Positions 24,830 through 34,059 of a stretch of DNA of 38,446 nt are shown one piece after another; the first letter of the stretch is position 1, and each line of letters opens with the position of its first letter. The stretch is from positions 1-38,446 of the forward strand of contig NZ_QGKU01000016.1 of assembly GCF_003172915.1 (NCBI RefSeq), written 5' to 3'. The position numbers and the translations under genes are program-made. The notes under the pieces were generated by a model. The model was given only the letters and a program-made list of their open reading frames with translations, did no database searches and was not told where the DNA came from. This DNA comes from Meridianimarinicoccus roseus. Lineage in GTDB: Bacteria; Pseudomonadota; Alphaproteobacteria; Rhodobacterales; Rhodobacteraceae.

Positions 24830-25612
24830 ATGACATTCGCCATCATCGGAAACGGGGCCATCGCGGGCTACGTGATCGGCGCGCTTGGTCGGCGCGGCCA
24901 CAGCGTTGCGGCGAAGATCGTGCGGACGGCCCCGGCGCCGGAAGGCCCGGTTGCGCCGGTTCGGGTGACATCGGTGGCCGATCTGCCGGAGAGCGTGCGC
25001 CACGTCATAGATTGCGCGGGCCATCCGGGGCTGGTCGCGCATGGGGAACGGGTGCTCCGGGCGGGACTGGACCTGACCACGCTTTCGTTGGGGGCGCTGG
25101 CCGATCCTGCGCTGGCGGACGCGCTGTCCCGGGCGGCGGAGGCGGGGCAGTCGCGGCTCTTTCCCGCTTGCGGGGCGATCGGTGCGCTGGACGCGCTGAC
25201 GGCGGCACGGATCGGGCGACTGGACCGGGTGACCTATGTCGGGCGCAAGCCCCCGGCCGGATGGGCGGGCTCCGCCGCCGAAAGCGTGCTGGACCTTGCC
25301 GCAATGGGTCCGGCGCCGGTGACGCATTTCCGCGGCACCGCGCGCGCGGCCGCCGTCGCTTTTCCGAAGAACGCCAATGTGGCGGCGGCTGTCGCGCTGG
25401 CCGGGCTGGGCTTCGACGCTACGCAGGTCGAACTGATCGCCGACCCCTCGGCAGCACGAAACATCCACGAGATCGAGGCCGAGGGTGAGTTCGGCCGCTT
25501 CGCCTTCCGGATCGAGGGCGACGCCTTGCCTGACAATCCGCGTTCTTCCGCATTGGCTGCCATGAGCGCGGTTGCGACTGCCGAACGGGCGCTGTCGCGG
25601 GTGGTCATCTGA
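24830..25612 (+). CDS. L-aspartate dehydrogenase-like oxidoreductase
   Basis: This 260-residue NAD(P)-dependent enzyme belongs to the aspartate dehydrogenase (NadX/ASPDH) family, which interconverts aspartate and iminoaspartate or oxaloacetate. The Rossmann start is FAIIGNGAIAGYV. Family landmarks are PACGAIGALDAL (about 112-123, GAIGxxDAL), FPKNANVAAAVALAGLG (about 180-196), the active-site His in NIHEIEAEGEFG and the closing NPRSSALAAMSA. No quinolinate-synthesis genes are nearby, so a catabolic amino-acid role is as likely as NAD synthesis. A G-rich ribosome-binding site precedes the ATG. A 128-nt gap separates it from the importer. Confidence 0.82.
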   Translation: MTFAIIGNGAIAGYVIGALGRRGHSVAAKIVRTAPAPEGPVAPVRVTSVADLPESVRHVIDCAGHPGLVAHGERVLRAGLDLTTLSLGALADPALADALSRAAEAGQSRLFPACGAIGALDALTAARIGRLDRVTYVGRKPPAGWAGSAAESVLDLAAMGPAPVTHFRGTARAAAVAFPKNANVAAAVALAGLGFDATQVELIADPSAARNIHEIEAEGEFGRFAFRIEGDALPDNPRSSALAAMSAVATAERALSRVVI

Positions 25613-25637
25613 CCGCACGCGCCGTTGCGGCCGCCCG

Positions 25638-26489
25638 CTAGCCGAAGGCGTCGGCGATCCGGTCCAGGGCGCGGCGGACCTGCGGCAATGCGCGGTCGGC
25701 GTCATGCGTGACCAGCCACTGGTCATGGGCCAACTCCTGGATGTCAGTCCCGGCGCGCTGCAACCCCGCCGCCTTGTCGCCGATGAAGGTGGGCAGCACC
25801 GCCCGTCCGGCTCCCCTCAGGGCGAGATCGAGCGCAATCCGCGGCGTATCGGTTTCAACCGCGATCCGCGCGCCGCAATGCCCGGCGACCCAGCGGGCCG
25901 ACGGTGTATCGGCGCGTACCATGATCCAGCGGTCGGGGGCACCCGGCGCGGCGAAGGGTGCGAATGCGACCGGGCGCAGCCGCCGCCCGGCCAGCCCTGC
26001 CTCAAGCGGCCTGCGGGCGCGAAAGCCGATGGCGGCCTCGCGCCGCGGGATCGACAGCAGATCCTCGCCTTGCAAAAGCCGCACCCGAAGGTCAGGTGGT
26101 TCACCGGTGATCTCGGGCAGGTGCGCCGTCAGGGCCAGCATGGTCCAGGTCCCGGCAGTGATCCGAACCGGCGCCAGCGCATCGCCCGGGGCGGGCCCCG
26201 TGGCGCGAGCGATGGCCATCTCGGCGGCATGTAGGTCGTCGCGCAACTTCTCGCCCTCGGCCGTCAGCGCATAACCATGCGTGCGTCGGACAAACAGGTC
26301 GCGCCGCAACGAGCGTTCCAGCGCCAGCATCCGCCGCCCCAGCGTCGGCGCGCTCGACCCGGTCTCTCGCGCGGCGGCGGACAGACCGCCATGGCGCGCG
26401 ATGGCGAGAAAGGCGGCAAGATCGTTCCAAGAGACACCGCCCGTACCGCCGACCGCGGCGCCGTCCAGAGAGATCTTCTTTTCACCCAT
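25638..26489 (-). CDS. LysR-family transcriptional regulator
   Basis: This 283-residue regulator has an N-terminal winged helix-turn-helix (about 19-78, WNDLAAFLAIARHGGLSAAA then SSAPTLGRRMLALERSL) and a shortened LysR substrate domain. The gene is divergent from the aldo/keto reductase, its likely target, and convergent with the aspartate dehydrogenase-like gene, with stop codons 25 nt apart. The start codon lies only 11 nt from a good extended -10 element, leaving almost no 5' leader. Confidence 0.87.
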   Translation of the reverse strand: MGEKKISLDGAAVGGTGGVSWNDLAAFLAIARHGGLSAAARETGSSAPTLGRRMLALERSLRRDLFVRRTHGYALTAEGEKLRDDLHAAEMAIARATGPAPGDALAPVRITAGTWTMLALTAHLPEITGEPPDLRVRLLQGEDLLSIPRREAAIGFRARRPLEAGLAGRRLRPVAFAPFAAPGAPDRWIMVRADTPSARWVAGHCGARIAVETDTPRIALDLALRGAGRAVLPTFIGDKAAGLQRAGTDIQELAHDQWLVTHDADRALPQVRRALDRIADAFG

Positions 26490-26500
26490 GAAATGGTCCG

Positions 26501-26509
26501 ATCATATCA
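26501..26509 (-). promoter_or_regulatory. Extended -10 promoter element for the LysR gene
   Basis: On the minus strand TGATATGAT (26509-26501) joins an extended TGn to TATGAT (5 of 6 to the -10 consensus). It sits 11 nt before the ATG. A transcript starting about 7 nt downstream would have a leader of only about 5 nt with no room for a ribosome-binding site, so translation may be leaderless. Confidence 0.4.
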
Positions 26510-26594
26510 TGTCGTTCCGTACAGTTTCGCCCGTCGCTAAGCTTGGTTCAAGCGCAACCTGCGCCGATCCACATATACGCGAGGCAAACCTGCA

Positions 26595-27683
26595 ATGGCC
26601 GATACAGCGACCATCCCCCGCCCAATTTCGCTCAATTCGCTCGGACGCGCGGGGCCGATTGTGTCCACGCACGCGCTTGGTACGATGACCTTCGGCGCTG
26701 AAACCGACGAGGCCGAAGCCCACCGGATGCTCGATCTTTTCGCGGGTCGTGGCGGCACGCTCATCGACACCGCCGATGTCTATTCCGGCGGCGTGTCCGA
26801 GGAGATTATCGGCCGTTGGGGCCGTGCCCGCGGCGGCATGGCCGACATGATCGTGGCCACCAAATGTCGCTTTGCCCCGCCAGCAGGTAGCCGCGGCGCC
26901 GCGCGCCGGTCGGTTCTGCGCTGCGTCGAAGGGAGCCTGTCGCGGCTTGGGACCGATGCCATCGACCTTTACTTCGTACATGGCTGGGACAAGGACACCG
27001 ACCCGGTCGAAACCCTGCGCGCGCTTGGTGATCTGGTGACCGCCGGGAAGGTCCACCATGTCGGCTGGTCCAATGTTACCGGCTGGCAACTGGAACGAAT
27101 CTGCGCCACTGCCCGCGCCGAGGGGTTGCCGGTCCCGGTCGCGCTGCAGCCGCAGTATTCGCTGCTCGACCGGGGTGTGGAATGGGAGGTGCTGCCCTGT
27201 GCGCTGGAAAACGGGATCGGCATGACGCCGTGGTCACCGCTGGGAGGCGGCTGGCTGACGGGCAAGTACGGGGCGGGGGCGCGACCGACCGGCGCGACCC
27301 GGCTGGGCGACGACCCTGAGCGGGGGCTAGAGGCCTATGACCGGCGCAACACGGCGCGTACTCATACAGTGCTTGGTGCTGTGCGGGCCGTCGCGGCGCG
27401 GCACGGCAGGCCGATGTCGCATGTCGCGCTGGCCTGGCTTCAGGCACGCCCCGGGGTCGCTTCGCTTCTTCTGGGCGCGCGCAGCGCGGCGCAACTGTCG
27501 GCGAATCTCGATGCCGCGGGGCTGTGCCTGCCGCCCGAGGACATGGACGAATTGACCCGCGCCTCCGCGCCCGGTCTTCCGGATTATCCCTATGGTTTCG
27601 TGCAGGACTGGTCCGGCGTGAGTCATTGGGACCGGCTGGGCACAGGGTGCGCAGGCAGCGGCGGTTCCGCGGATCCGATCTGA
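26595..27683 (+). CDS. Aldo/keto reductase
   Basis: This 362-residue NADPH-dependent carbonyl reductase is of the aldo/keto reductase barrel fold. The catalytic tetrad is visible: D58 and Y63 (LIDTADVYSGG), K90 (IVATKC) and H129 (LYFVHGWD). QPQYSLLDRGVEWEVLP and TPWSPLGGGWLTGKY are typical of the AKR11/13-like bacterial group. It is divergent from the LysR gene in a 105-nt intergenic region. The substrate is unknown. Confidence 0.92.
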   Translation: MADTATIPRPISLNSLGRAGPIVSTHALGTMTFGAETDEAEAHRMLDLFAGRGGTLIDTADVYSGGVSEEIIGRWGRARGGMADMIVATKCRFAPPAGSRGAARRSVLRCVEGSLSRLGTDAIDLYFVHGWDKDTDPVETLRALGDLVTAGKVHHVGWSNVTGWQLERICATARAEGLPVPVALQPQYSLLDRGVEWEVLPCALENGIGMTPWSPLGGGWLTGKYGAGARPTGATRLGDDPERGLEAYDRRNTARTHTVLGAVRAVAARHGRPMSHVALAWLQARPGVASLLLGARSAAQLSANLDAAGLCLPPEDMDELTRASAPGLPDYPYGFVQDWSGVSHWDRLGTGCAGSGGSADPI

Positions 27684-27713
27684 CCTCGGGCGGATGCAGC
27701 AACGCGCCACCGG

Positions 27714-28729
27714 TCATACCGGGACGAGGTGATTGTCCCACGCGCACTGCATACGGCCCAGCGGCGCCGCCGTGCCGTCGCGCAGCGCGATCAGCCCGCC
27801 AAATCCGTCGCTGGCCAGAAAGCCGTCTGCGCGGGGTGCAAGCCCGCACACGTCGGCGCGCGACACCGGCCCACGGAACGCGCCCTCGGACGAGAAGCGA
27901 TGCACCCACCTTCCGCGGGTCGAGGTGATCGCCAATTACCGGCCATCGCCGCCGAAGGCTATGCTGCCCGCGTAGCCTTGCATCGCCAGTTCGTCCGCCA
28001 GTGGCGCCTTCGCCAGAAGCGGCGCTGCGCCGGGCCGGTGCAGTCCCAGAAGCGGCGGCGCGCTGCCCGGTGCGCCCTCCTATTGCATCGCGAAGGCCAC
28101 CAACCCCGTCGCGTCGCACCGCCAGATGCCGGATGGAGTTCTGCCTTAGCGCGGGGGCCACTTCCAACCGGTCGGCGATACGACCCGAGAGGTCGAGATA
28201 TGCGAGGTTCGGCCGCATCGTGCCAAGGTTGAGCTTGCGGCGATCCGACCGATCGATGGCGATGCCGCCATTTGTAACGATCAGCAGGTCGCTTCCAGGC
28301 ATCAGGCGCAAATCGTTCGAGCCAAGCCCCCCGGGGGGTATTTCGCCGCGCCCGGCATAGGCTGAGGCAACATCCCAGACGCCGATCATCCCGTCGCTCG
28401 TGGCCGTTGAACAGACGTCCCCAGGGCAGGGGCAGGTCGCGGAGCGCCGTCCAGCGCACGCAATCCAGGACAAGGGCGAAGGCACCGGGTCGGCGCGGGA
28501 AGGCGGCCGCCTCGGCGCGGATCGGGTGGGCGGCTCCGGCGTGGCCCCGTGCAGTCATCGGCACGCGAAACGTGGCCGCACCGGACGCTGCAAGGCCGAA
28601 TAGGGCGAAACTGCCTCTCGGCTCGCGCGCGGCGGCAAGGCAAAACGGGTTGCCGACATCTGCCCAGCCGATGTGGGGGGCGGCTCCGGCTGCCAGCAGC
28701 GCGGCCGGGAACCTCCGGCGCGTGGTCAT
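27714..28729 (-). pseudogene. DUF1513 (Tat-exported, iron-uptake-linked) pseudogene
   Basis: The start MTTRRRFPAALLAAGAAP is a Tat signal like that of intact DUF1513 proteins. Later family stretches appear in other frames: GMIGVWDVASAYAGRGEIPPGG and TMRPNLAYLDLSGRI in a second frame, then SRADVCGLAPRADGFLASDG and the conserved ending CAWDNHLVPV in another. At least two frameshifts are needed to join them. A stop (TAA, near 27943) breaks the last segment, and about 20 codons appear to be missing near 28380-28400. DUF1513 genes usually follow imelysin genes in iron-uptake clusters, as the remnant upstream suggests. The gene is not functional. Confidence 0.75.
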
Positions 28730-28732
28730 GGC

Positions 28733-29112
28733 TCAGTCTCTGTCCTGGACGTTGAAACCGGGGCAAGCCCCAGCGGCGTTCCGAGCTAGGCGCGTATCGA
28801 CGCGTCCAGCGCCACCACCGCCTGTTGCAGCGCTTCTACGCGCAGGCGTGCGTCGGGATCGGTCACCTCCCCGAAGGCTTGATCATCCATCCGTGCCGCT
28901 GCGGCCCGGACTCGGGTCAGTGCCGCGTCGGTCCGGGGCAGGACGTGATCGGCAAGCGCCGCGGCAAGGTCGCGGGCGGCTTGGGCGGTCAGCACGACGT
29001 GGCGCAGGCTGCGCCCGGACCGCCGCGCCTCGGCGCGGGCGGGGCTGGGAAGCTCGAACCTGCCTATCGGGCCGCCAATGCGCTGCGCGGTGGTGATTTC
29101 CAGCGATGACAC
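28733..29112 (-). pseudogene. Imelysin (peptidase M75 family) C-terminal remnant
   Basis: The stretch IGGPIGRFELPSPARAEARRSGRSLRHVVLTAQAARDLAAALADH resembles the C-terminal half of imelysin-family (IrpA/EfeO-like) periplasmic proteins. The reading frame is broken by a stop at 28786-28788. The natural C-terminus, PGFNVQDRD, is found one frame over, ending at 28733, just before the DUF1513 start. The N-terminal half is absent. Gene order imelysin then DUF1513 is the standard arrangement, which supports the identification. Confidence 0.6.
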
Positions 29113-29171
29113 GATTTTTGTGTAGAAGCGCCCGCACGGCTTCGGTCCGGGTCGCGGGTCACGACCAGATA

Positions 29172-29195
29172 CGCCGCCGACGCCGGTCGGCGGCG
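29172..29195. terminator. Strong GC hairpin downstream of the dioxygenase gene
   Basis: CGCCGCCGAC (29172-29181) and GTCGGCGGCG (29186-29195) form a perfect 10-bp stem with a 4-nt loop. It lies about 64 nt past the dioxygenase stop codon on the minus strand. No T-run follows in that direction, so termination is possible but not assured. Confidence 0.35.
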
Positions 29196-29258
29196 AGACA
29201 AGGAAAGAAAATACCGGCAGCCCGCTTCTGTCCGGGCCCCGCGGTGCGCCGCGCCGTA

Positions 29259-30386
29259 CTAGCCCGCCGCGCGCCGCAGCACGCGTAGGCGGCTGTCCCA
29301 GTCGCCCCGATCAACATAGGCACCGCGCAGGTGCCTCAGGCCGGTGGCCGGGTCGAATGCCTCGCGGCCATGCAGCACGCGCCGATTGTCGAACACGACC
29401 ATCTCGCCCGGTGCGAGCCGCAGCGCAATGCGGTAGGCCGGATCGCGCGTCATGGTCATGAACAGCCGGTAGGCGCGGTAGAAGCCCGGCATCGCCTCGG
29501 ACGGTAAATCCAGGATGTCGGCGATATGCGCGTTGAAGCAGATCTCTGTCACGGCGCCCTCCGCGTCGCGGGTCAGGACCGTCTTGCGCGCACGAATGTC
29601 CGTGTCCGTGTCATGGAAGCGGAACGGCACCGATACGCTGCAAAGGATCTCGAAGGCATCCGGGTCGGCTGCGGCCAGGTCCGCGGCCACGGCTAGTCCG
29701 TCGCAGAAGATGGACCCGCCACCGGCGGCTGCGTTGGCGATGCAGTGCAGGAACTGGAATCCCGGCGGCAGTTCCTGGTTCGTCAGATCGGTGTGTAGCG
29801 GTAGCGCGTCGGCGGTGTAGGCCAGGTTGTTCGGATCAGCCTTCGAAACGACGTCGAAAGTGCGCCCGAAATTCGTTTCGCGCAGGTGGCCGATGCGGCG
29901 CGCAAGCGCGATGCCCGCGCCTGCGTCGTTGGGCAGCCCATGGACGATCGACAGCCCGTATTGCTTGGTCACGGCCAGCCAGTCCGCCAGCGCGCCGTCC
30001 TGCTCCGCGATGGCGTCTGCCGCGCGGCGCGGCGGGCCGACCGTGCCATTATCTGCGCGCAGGTCGCCGCGCCAGGCGATCCGGTCCACCGCCGCGGCGT
30101 CCGGCCGCCGCTGCCCGGGGCGGTTCGCCTTGAGCCAGTGAAGGTCGAAGTGGCTCGGTGCGTCGCTGTCGGGCCAACGCAGCACGAGCGCATCGCCGTC
30201 GATCGCAATATCGCTCGGAGCGATTTCCAGCGGCACGCCGGTCAGATCGAAGGCGCGCTCGCCGGTGGTCGGGTGAAAGCCGGCCGGGTCGGTGTCGCGC
30301 AGCCACAGATGGGGAAAGGTCCCGCTGATGCCGTCAGGCCAGCGGATCACAAGGCCGCCGTCGCAGGCGGTCAGGATAGGGTGCAT
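29259..30386 (-). CDS. Gamma-butyrobetaine/trimethyllysine-type 2OG-Fe(II) dioxygenase
   Basis: This 375-residue protein has an N-terminal GBBH-like domain (about 5-90, IRWPDGISGTFPHLWLRDTDPAG) and a TauD-type catalytic domain. Iron ligands are H198 and D200 (LPLHTDLTNQELPPGFQ) and H339 (RRVLHGREAF); 2OG is probably bound by R354 (HLRGAYVD). It resembles carnitine-pathway hydroxylases. The N-terminal zinc-binding cysteines of the mammalian enzyme (WLRDNCxCxxC) are replaced by WLRDTDPAG. The ATG at 30386 has GGAG 6 nt upstream. It is intact though surrounded by remnants, with no transporter partner in view. Confidence 0.85.
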   Translation of the reverse strand: MHPILTACDGGLVIRWPDGISGTFPHLWLRDTDPAGFHPTTGERAFDLTGVPLEIAPSDIAIDGDALVLRWPDSDAPSHFDLHWLKANRPGQRRPDAAAVDRIAWRGDLRADNGTVGPPRRAADAIAEQDGALADWLAVTKQYGLSIVHGLPNDAGAGIALARRIGHLRETNFGRTFDVVSKADPNNLAYTADALPLHTDLTNQELPPGFQFLHCIANAAAGGGSIFCDGLAVAADLAAADPDAFEILCSVSVPFRFHDTDTDIRARKTVLTRDAEGAVTEICFNAHIADILDLPSEAMPGFYRAYRLFMTMTRDPAYRIALRLAPGEMVVFDNRRVLHGREAFDPATGLRHLRGAYVDRGDWDSRLRVLRRAAG

Positions 30387-31159
30387 GGGAGTTCTCCGTC
30401 GAATGGAAGGGACTGTTTGTTCAGTTGCGGGCGGTCCGACCCGGGCGAGGGGGCGGCCACCAGGCATGGACCTTCGCATGGGGATGGCCCGGACATCTTC
30501 CGATCACGGTGTTCATAGCCCTGCCAGCAATGCATGGGGGCAGGGAGCCCGACAAGTCCTGTCGGCCGCGCGAGTTGCCCGGTGGGGCCCGTCAGACGGG
30601 GGCCACCGCGGTGGCGGGCAGAGGCACCTCCGCGGGTGCCAAATCAAGCCGCGCTATCAGCGGCGGCGGGCGCGGGTTCAGCCCGGAGCGCGTCAGCTAC
30701 ATCCCGGCCTTGATGTGATGGGCGATGTCCCATTCCAGCAGCGCGCAGTCATGGCGCGTTGCGACCCAGCTATAGGATCCGTCGGCCATCCCGCCGCATG
30801 TAGGCTGGCAACAAGACAGGAGTTGATGTCCACGCTGGTCCGACGTGCTCGCCCGCATGAAAGGTAGAGCATCTCCGGCGCCCTTTCGGTGAAGCGCGTT
30901 TCGGGATGTCGGTGGGGAAAACACCTCAGCCTCGCTTACCGGCCCCGCAATCCCGGCTGTGCCGCCGTTGGCCTTGCGCCCAACCGCCGTGCGCAATGAC
31001 GCAGGCCGAAAGCGCTAGCTCAGGATCGGTCAGCACATCGAAGATCCGGCCGCTGTCCTAGCGCAGTCCGGTGACGGAGTCTCGGGGCGTACGGGTCCTT
31101 GCGGGCGCGATCAGCGGAGTTCGTCCCCGGGGGAATGTCAAAGGAAAGGGGGTCCATGA
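30387..31159. other. Gene-poor stretch without a recognisable gene
   Basis: About 770 bases carry only short, unsupported open frames. A minus-strand segment near 30700-30790 encodes YSWVATRHDCALLEWDIAHH, which looks like real protein sequence but ends quickly and I cannot place it. The rest shows nothing I recognise. Given remnants on both sides, it is probably decayed coding DNA. Confidence 0.5.
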
Positions 31160-31505
31160 GAAACTCCAGACTTGGATCGTTATACCGGCGGCGAAGGCGC
31201 CGGTGAGCGACAAGGCGATGTAGAGCGCGAAGACTGGCGTGCGCGCCAGCGCCCAGACCGCGCCCGGTGCCATGCCCTCGTCGATCAGCAGGCCCATCAG
31301 CGGGCGCTCAGCTTAACCATTCAGGTAGGCGTGCGCGCCCAACAACGTCGTCAGCGGGGTCAGCCCGAGCCCGCTTCCGCCGATCAGCTATGTGACGGTT
31401 TCCGTGGGGATCCAGGTCAGCATCAGGCTTTTCAAAAAGGAAGGCGAGCGCCAGCCACTTGGCAAGGAAGGCCGTGGTTAGCCTAAATGCGCGCAGGAAT
31501 GCGCC
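31160..31505 (-). pseudogene. YraQ/UPF0718-type permease C-terminal remnant
   Basis: Joining frames on the minus strand gives FLAKWLALAFLFE, then LMLTWIPTETVT, LIGGSGLGLTPLTTLLGAHAYLNG and GLLIDEGMAPGAVWALARTPVFALYIALSLTGAFAAG. This is the membrane C-terminal half of a UPF0718 (DUF318/YraQ) permease. There is a frameshift near 31435, in-frame stops after TETVT and AYLNG, and an apparent deletion of about 17 residues between MAPGA and VWALAR. The remnant begins directly after the MFS transporter stop. Confidence 0.6.
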
Positions 31506-31510
31506 GCGCC

Positions 31511-32875
31511 TTAGCCCCGGCCGGCTTGCGGATCGGGCGCGATCACCTCGATTTCCTCGTCCTGCTCGTCGTCCGCGTCTGCATCGCCAGCTCCGGCAGC
31601 TGCACCGGTGTTTTGGGCCGGTGCGCCCGCGCTCTCGCCCTCGGCCTGTTCCGCCGCCCAGGCGCCGGCGGCTTCGACCGCCACGGCTGATGCGGTCGGC
31701 AGGACGCCAAGGTAGCTCTCGGTCTCGCTTGTCGGTGCGCTCGAGCGCTGGGTCATCCGGTAGAGAGCATAAAGCGCAATGGCCCCGAAGGTCGCCGCCA
31801 GCACCAGCCAGAACGCGAACGGGCCCAAACCCTGCATCGCCCAGCCAGTCACCAGCGGGCCAGTGATCGCGCCCAGACCGAAGGTGAAGACAAGCCCGCC
31901 GGAGGCGGACGGCATGTCCTCGGGCGACAGAAAGTCGTTGGTGTAGGCGAGAAACAGCGCGTAAAGGGGCGTCGTCACGCCGCCGGCGACAAAGGCTGCC
32001 GCCATCAGCAGCCACAGATCGTCGCCGGTGAACCATCCGCCAATGCAGATCAACCCGCCCAGCAGCGCGGCCCCGAAAATCAGCTTGCGCCTGTCCATCC
32101 GGTCTGACAGCCAGCCCACCGGGTATTGCAGCACCAGCGCGCCCGCGAACAGCATCGCCACGAACAGCGAGATCTGCGAGGCGGTCATCCCGATTTGCGT
32201 GCCGAAGACAGCGCCCATGCCGGACTGAGTGGCATACACGCTGCCCAGTAGGAAAATGCCGATCGTACCGAGGGGCGAACTGACGAACAGCGAGCGTATT
32301 CCCATAGGACGTGCCACCTGCGCGGCAGGCACCGGCGTCACGGACAGCAGAATCGGCGCGAAGGACACCGACACGAGGATGGAGGCGCCGATGAACAGCA
32401 CCGAGGTCGCCGCATCGCCCAGCGTCAGCAGCGCCTGCGCGCCGATGATGCCGAGCGTCTGCGCGATCATGTAGGCGGCCAGCACCTTGCCGCGCGTCGT
32501 GTTGGTCGCCGCGTTGTTCAGCCAGCTTTCGGCGGCCACGTATATACCGGACATGCAGAAGCCGATCAGCAGACGAAGCACCGTCCAGGCCCAGGGCTCC
32601 GTCAGCAGCGGGAAGGCGATCAGGCCGGCGGACATGAAGCTTCCCAGCGCGGCGAAGACCCGCACATGCCCGACCCGCCGGATCATCAGAGGTGTCAGCT
32701 GCGCACCCGACAGGAACCCGACGAAATAGCCCGAGGTCACGATGGCAAGTTCGGCCGACGAGAACCCCTCGATCCCGCCGCGCAGGCCGATCAGCGTGAA
32801 ATGCATCCCGTTGCCCAGCATGATGAGAACGATCCCCAGAAGCAGGGCCCAGACCCCGGACAAGACGTTGATCAT
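31511..32875 (-). CDS. MFS transporter (YcaD-like)
   Basis: This 454-residue polytopic protein has 12 predicted transmembrane segments between about 8 and 390. The N-terminal half carries the IVTSGYFVGFLSGAQLTPLMIRRVGHVR region and AESWLNNAATNTTRGKVLAAYMIAQTLG. The second-half loop GWLSDRMDRRKLIF is the MFS-conserved D-R-x-G/R-R loop. A long acidic/Ala-rich cytoplasmic tail (about 405-454, DADADDEQDEEIEVI) is unusual. The substrate is unknown. The gene appears intact despite remnants on both sides. Confidence 0.88.
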   Translation of the reverse strand: MINVLSGVWALLLGIVLIMLGNGMHFTLIGLRGGIEGFSSAELAIVTSGYFVGFLSGAQLTPLMIRRVGHVRVFAALGSFMSAGLIAFPLLTEPWAWTVLRLLIGFCMSGIYVAAESWLNNAATNTTRGKVLAAYMIAQTLGIIGAQALLTLGDAATSVLFIGASILVSVSFAPILLSVTPVPAAQVARPMGIRSLFVSSPLGTIGIFLLGSVYATQSGMGAVFGTQIGMTASQISLFVAMLFAGALVLQYPVGWLSDRMDRRKLIFGAALLGGLICIGGWFTGDDLWLLMAAAFVAGGVTTPLYALFLAYTNDFLSPEDMPSASGGLVFTFGLGAITGPLVTGWAMQGLGPFAFWLVLAATFGAIALYALYRMTQRSSAPTSETESYLGVLPTASAVAVEAAGAWAAEQAEGESAGAPAQNTGAAAGAGDADADDEQDEEIEVIAPDPQAGRG

Positions 32876-33243
32876 GGTGCGTTCCCTTCATGTGGATGGA
32901 GTGGCGGGCTCAGTCTCGGGCCTTGCATGGGTGCGGCCTTCGCTGCGGTGCAGCAGCGCCGCATCGACACCTGTTTGCGACACTGAGGCTCTGTTCGGTG
33001 CCACCAAGGTGAACCGAGGATCTTTCTGCCGCGTCGGGCGCATCTGGCCGAAGCTGGGGCAGCGTGGCCACCGCCTAGCTTGAAGCGCAACCGGTCTGAA
33101 CGTGACACCTATCGCGGCGGCGGTCAAACTCCCGGTCAGCGCATGCGGTGTTGCGCTCTGAGCTGGGCTAACTGGGGCCAGCGCGGTGGTGGCGGCGTGT
33201 CGACAGCCTGATCAGCGCACGCGGCCGCTGGCTGCACGGATCA
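32876..33243. other. Gap with no recognisable gene
   Basis: About 370 bases between the MFS start and the next remnant. Only short open frames without ribosome-binding sites or familiar sequence are present. The promoter of the MFS gene must lie near its left end, but no clear -35/-10 pair stands out. Confidence 0.5.
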
Positions 33244-33600
33244 TCAAGACGGGTGTTGCGCCCGTGCGGCGATTACGGGGGATCGGATGGCGGCGGGGCG
33301 CGGAGCGCCCATGAAAGCGCGCTCGGCCGCGAACGGCGCGACATTGGCCATTCGGGCCACGTTCCGCTGGTGGATATAGTCGAAGCACGGCACCCCCGCC
33401 CGCTTCGGGTCGTTCAGAAGGTTCAGGTTGGCACCGCCCGTCATCCCGGTAAGTGATGCCAACCGTGTCGCAGTCGCCTTGATCAGGGTCCGGCTTTCAG
33501 CGTTCCGGGGCGCGCGGCATCCTCACCAACGCAAGAACCCGCCATCCTCGCAGTAAAGCTGCCACTTGGGATGGCCAGTGGTCCCGACACTGCAAGCCGT
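33244..33600 (-). pseudogene. Unrecognised protein remnant
   Basis: One minus-strand frame reads TTGHPKWQLYCEDGGFLRW, then a stop, then TLIKATATRLASLTGMTGG, NLNLLNDPKRAGVPCFDYIH and NVARMANVAPFAAERAFMG. The residue choice looks like genuine protein, and a stop codon interrupts it near 33540. I do not recognise the family. It fits the pattern of decayed genes in this region. Confidence 0.35.
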
Positions 33601-33748
33601 CTGCATGGCTTGTCCCTTCCGCTGTCCGGACTCAAGCGTCACCGGCTTTCTAGAGGCGCTGTTAAGACCGTGACGGGCTGGCCATGTTGCCTATGCAGGT
33701 CAGACGGTCAGGCCGACCGTCGGCCAGAACAGCCAGTTCGGCGGAACG

Positions 33749-34000
33749 CTAGTGGATCACGCCGCCCCGGGCCAGTGCAACGAACGTGATGCCTGCCCGC
33801 AGCCCCGCCTGCAACAGTGCCAGAACCCGCTCAATTGGCCGAAACCGCCCAAAAAACCATCCTCCTACGGTGAAGTGTACAAGTGGTGCGGCTGCATCAA
33901 GCGCGCAGTGCATGATGCCGGGCAGCGCGGCCAGCATGGCATAGGCGAAGGCGAATGGTTGCGTGATCAAGGTCGCGCCCTCCCGCGGCGGGCGTGGTGC
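33749..34000 (-). pseudogene. Possible TRAP-type transporter C-terminal remnant
   Basis: The segment ITQPFAFAYAMLAALPGIMH, then LVHFTVGGWFFGRFRPIERVLALLQAGL, is hydrophobic. It loosely resembles the C-terminal tail of fused TRAP transporter permeases. It lacks any start and runs in from the GlxA remnant by an open frame. The assignment is weak. Confidence 0.3.
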
Positions 34001-34059
34001 GCCGAGTGCCCGGGGCCGCGTGGAAGACGATGCCAGCGAAGGAAGATGTGGGTAGTAGG

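Noticed and set aside
30292-30867. 191-codon plus-strand open frame beyond the dioxygenase start
   Set aside because: First part is antisense to the dioxygenase; the remainder shows no protein-like sequence or ribosome-binding site.
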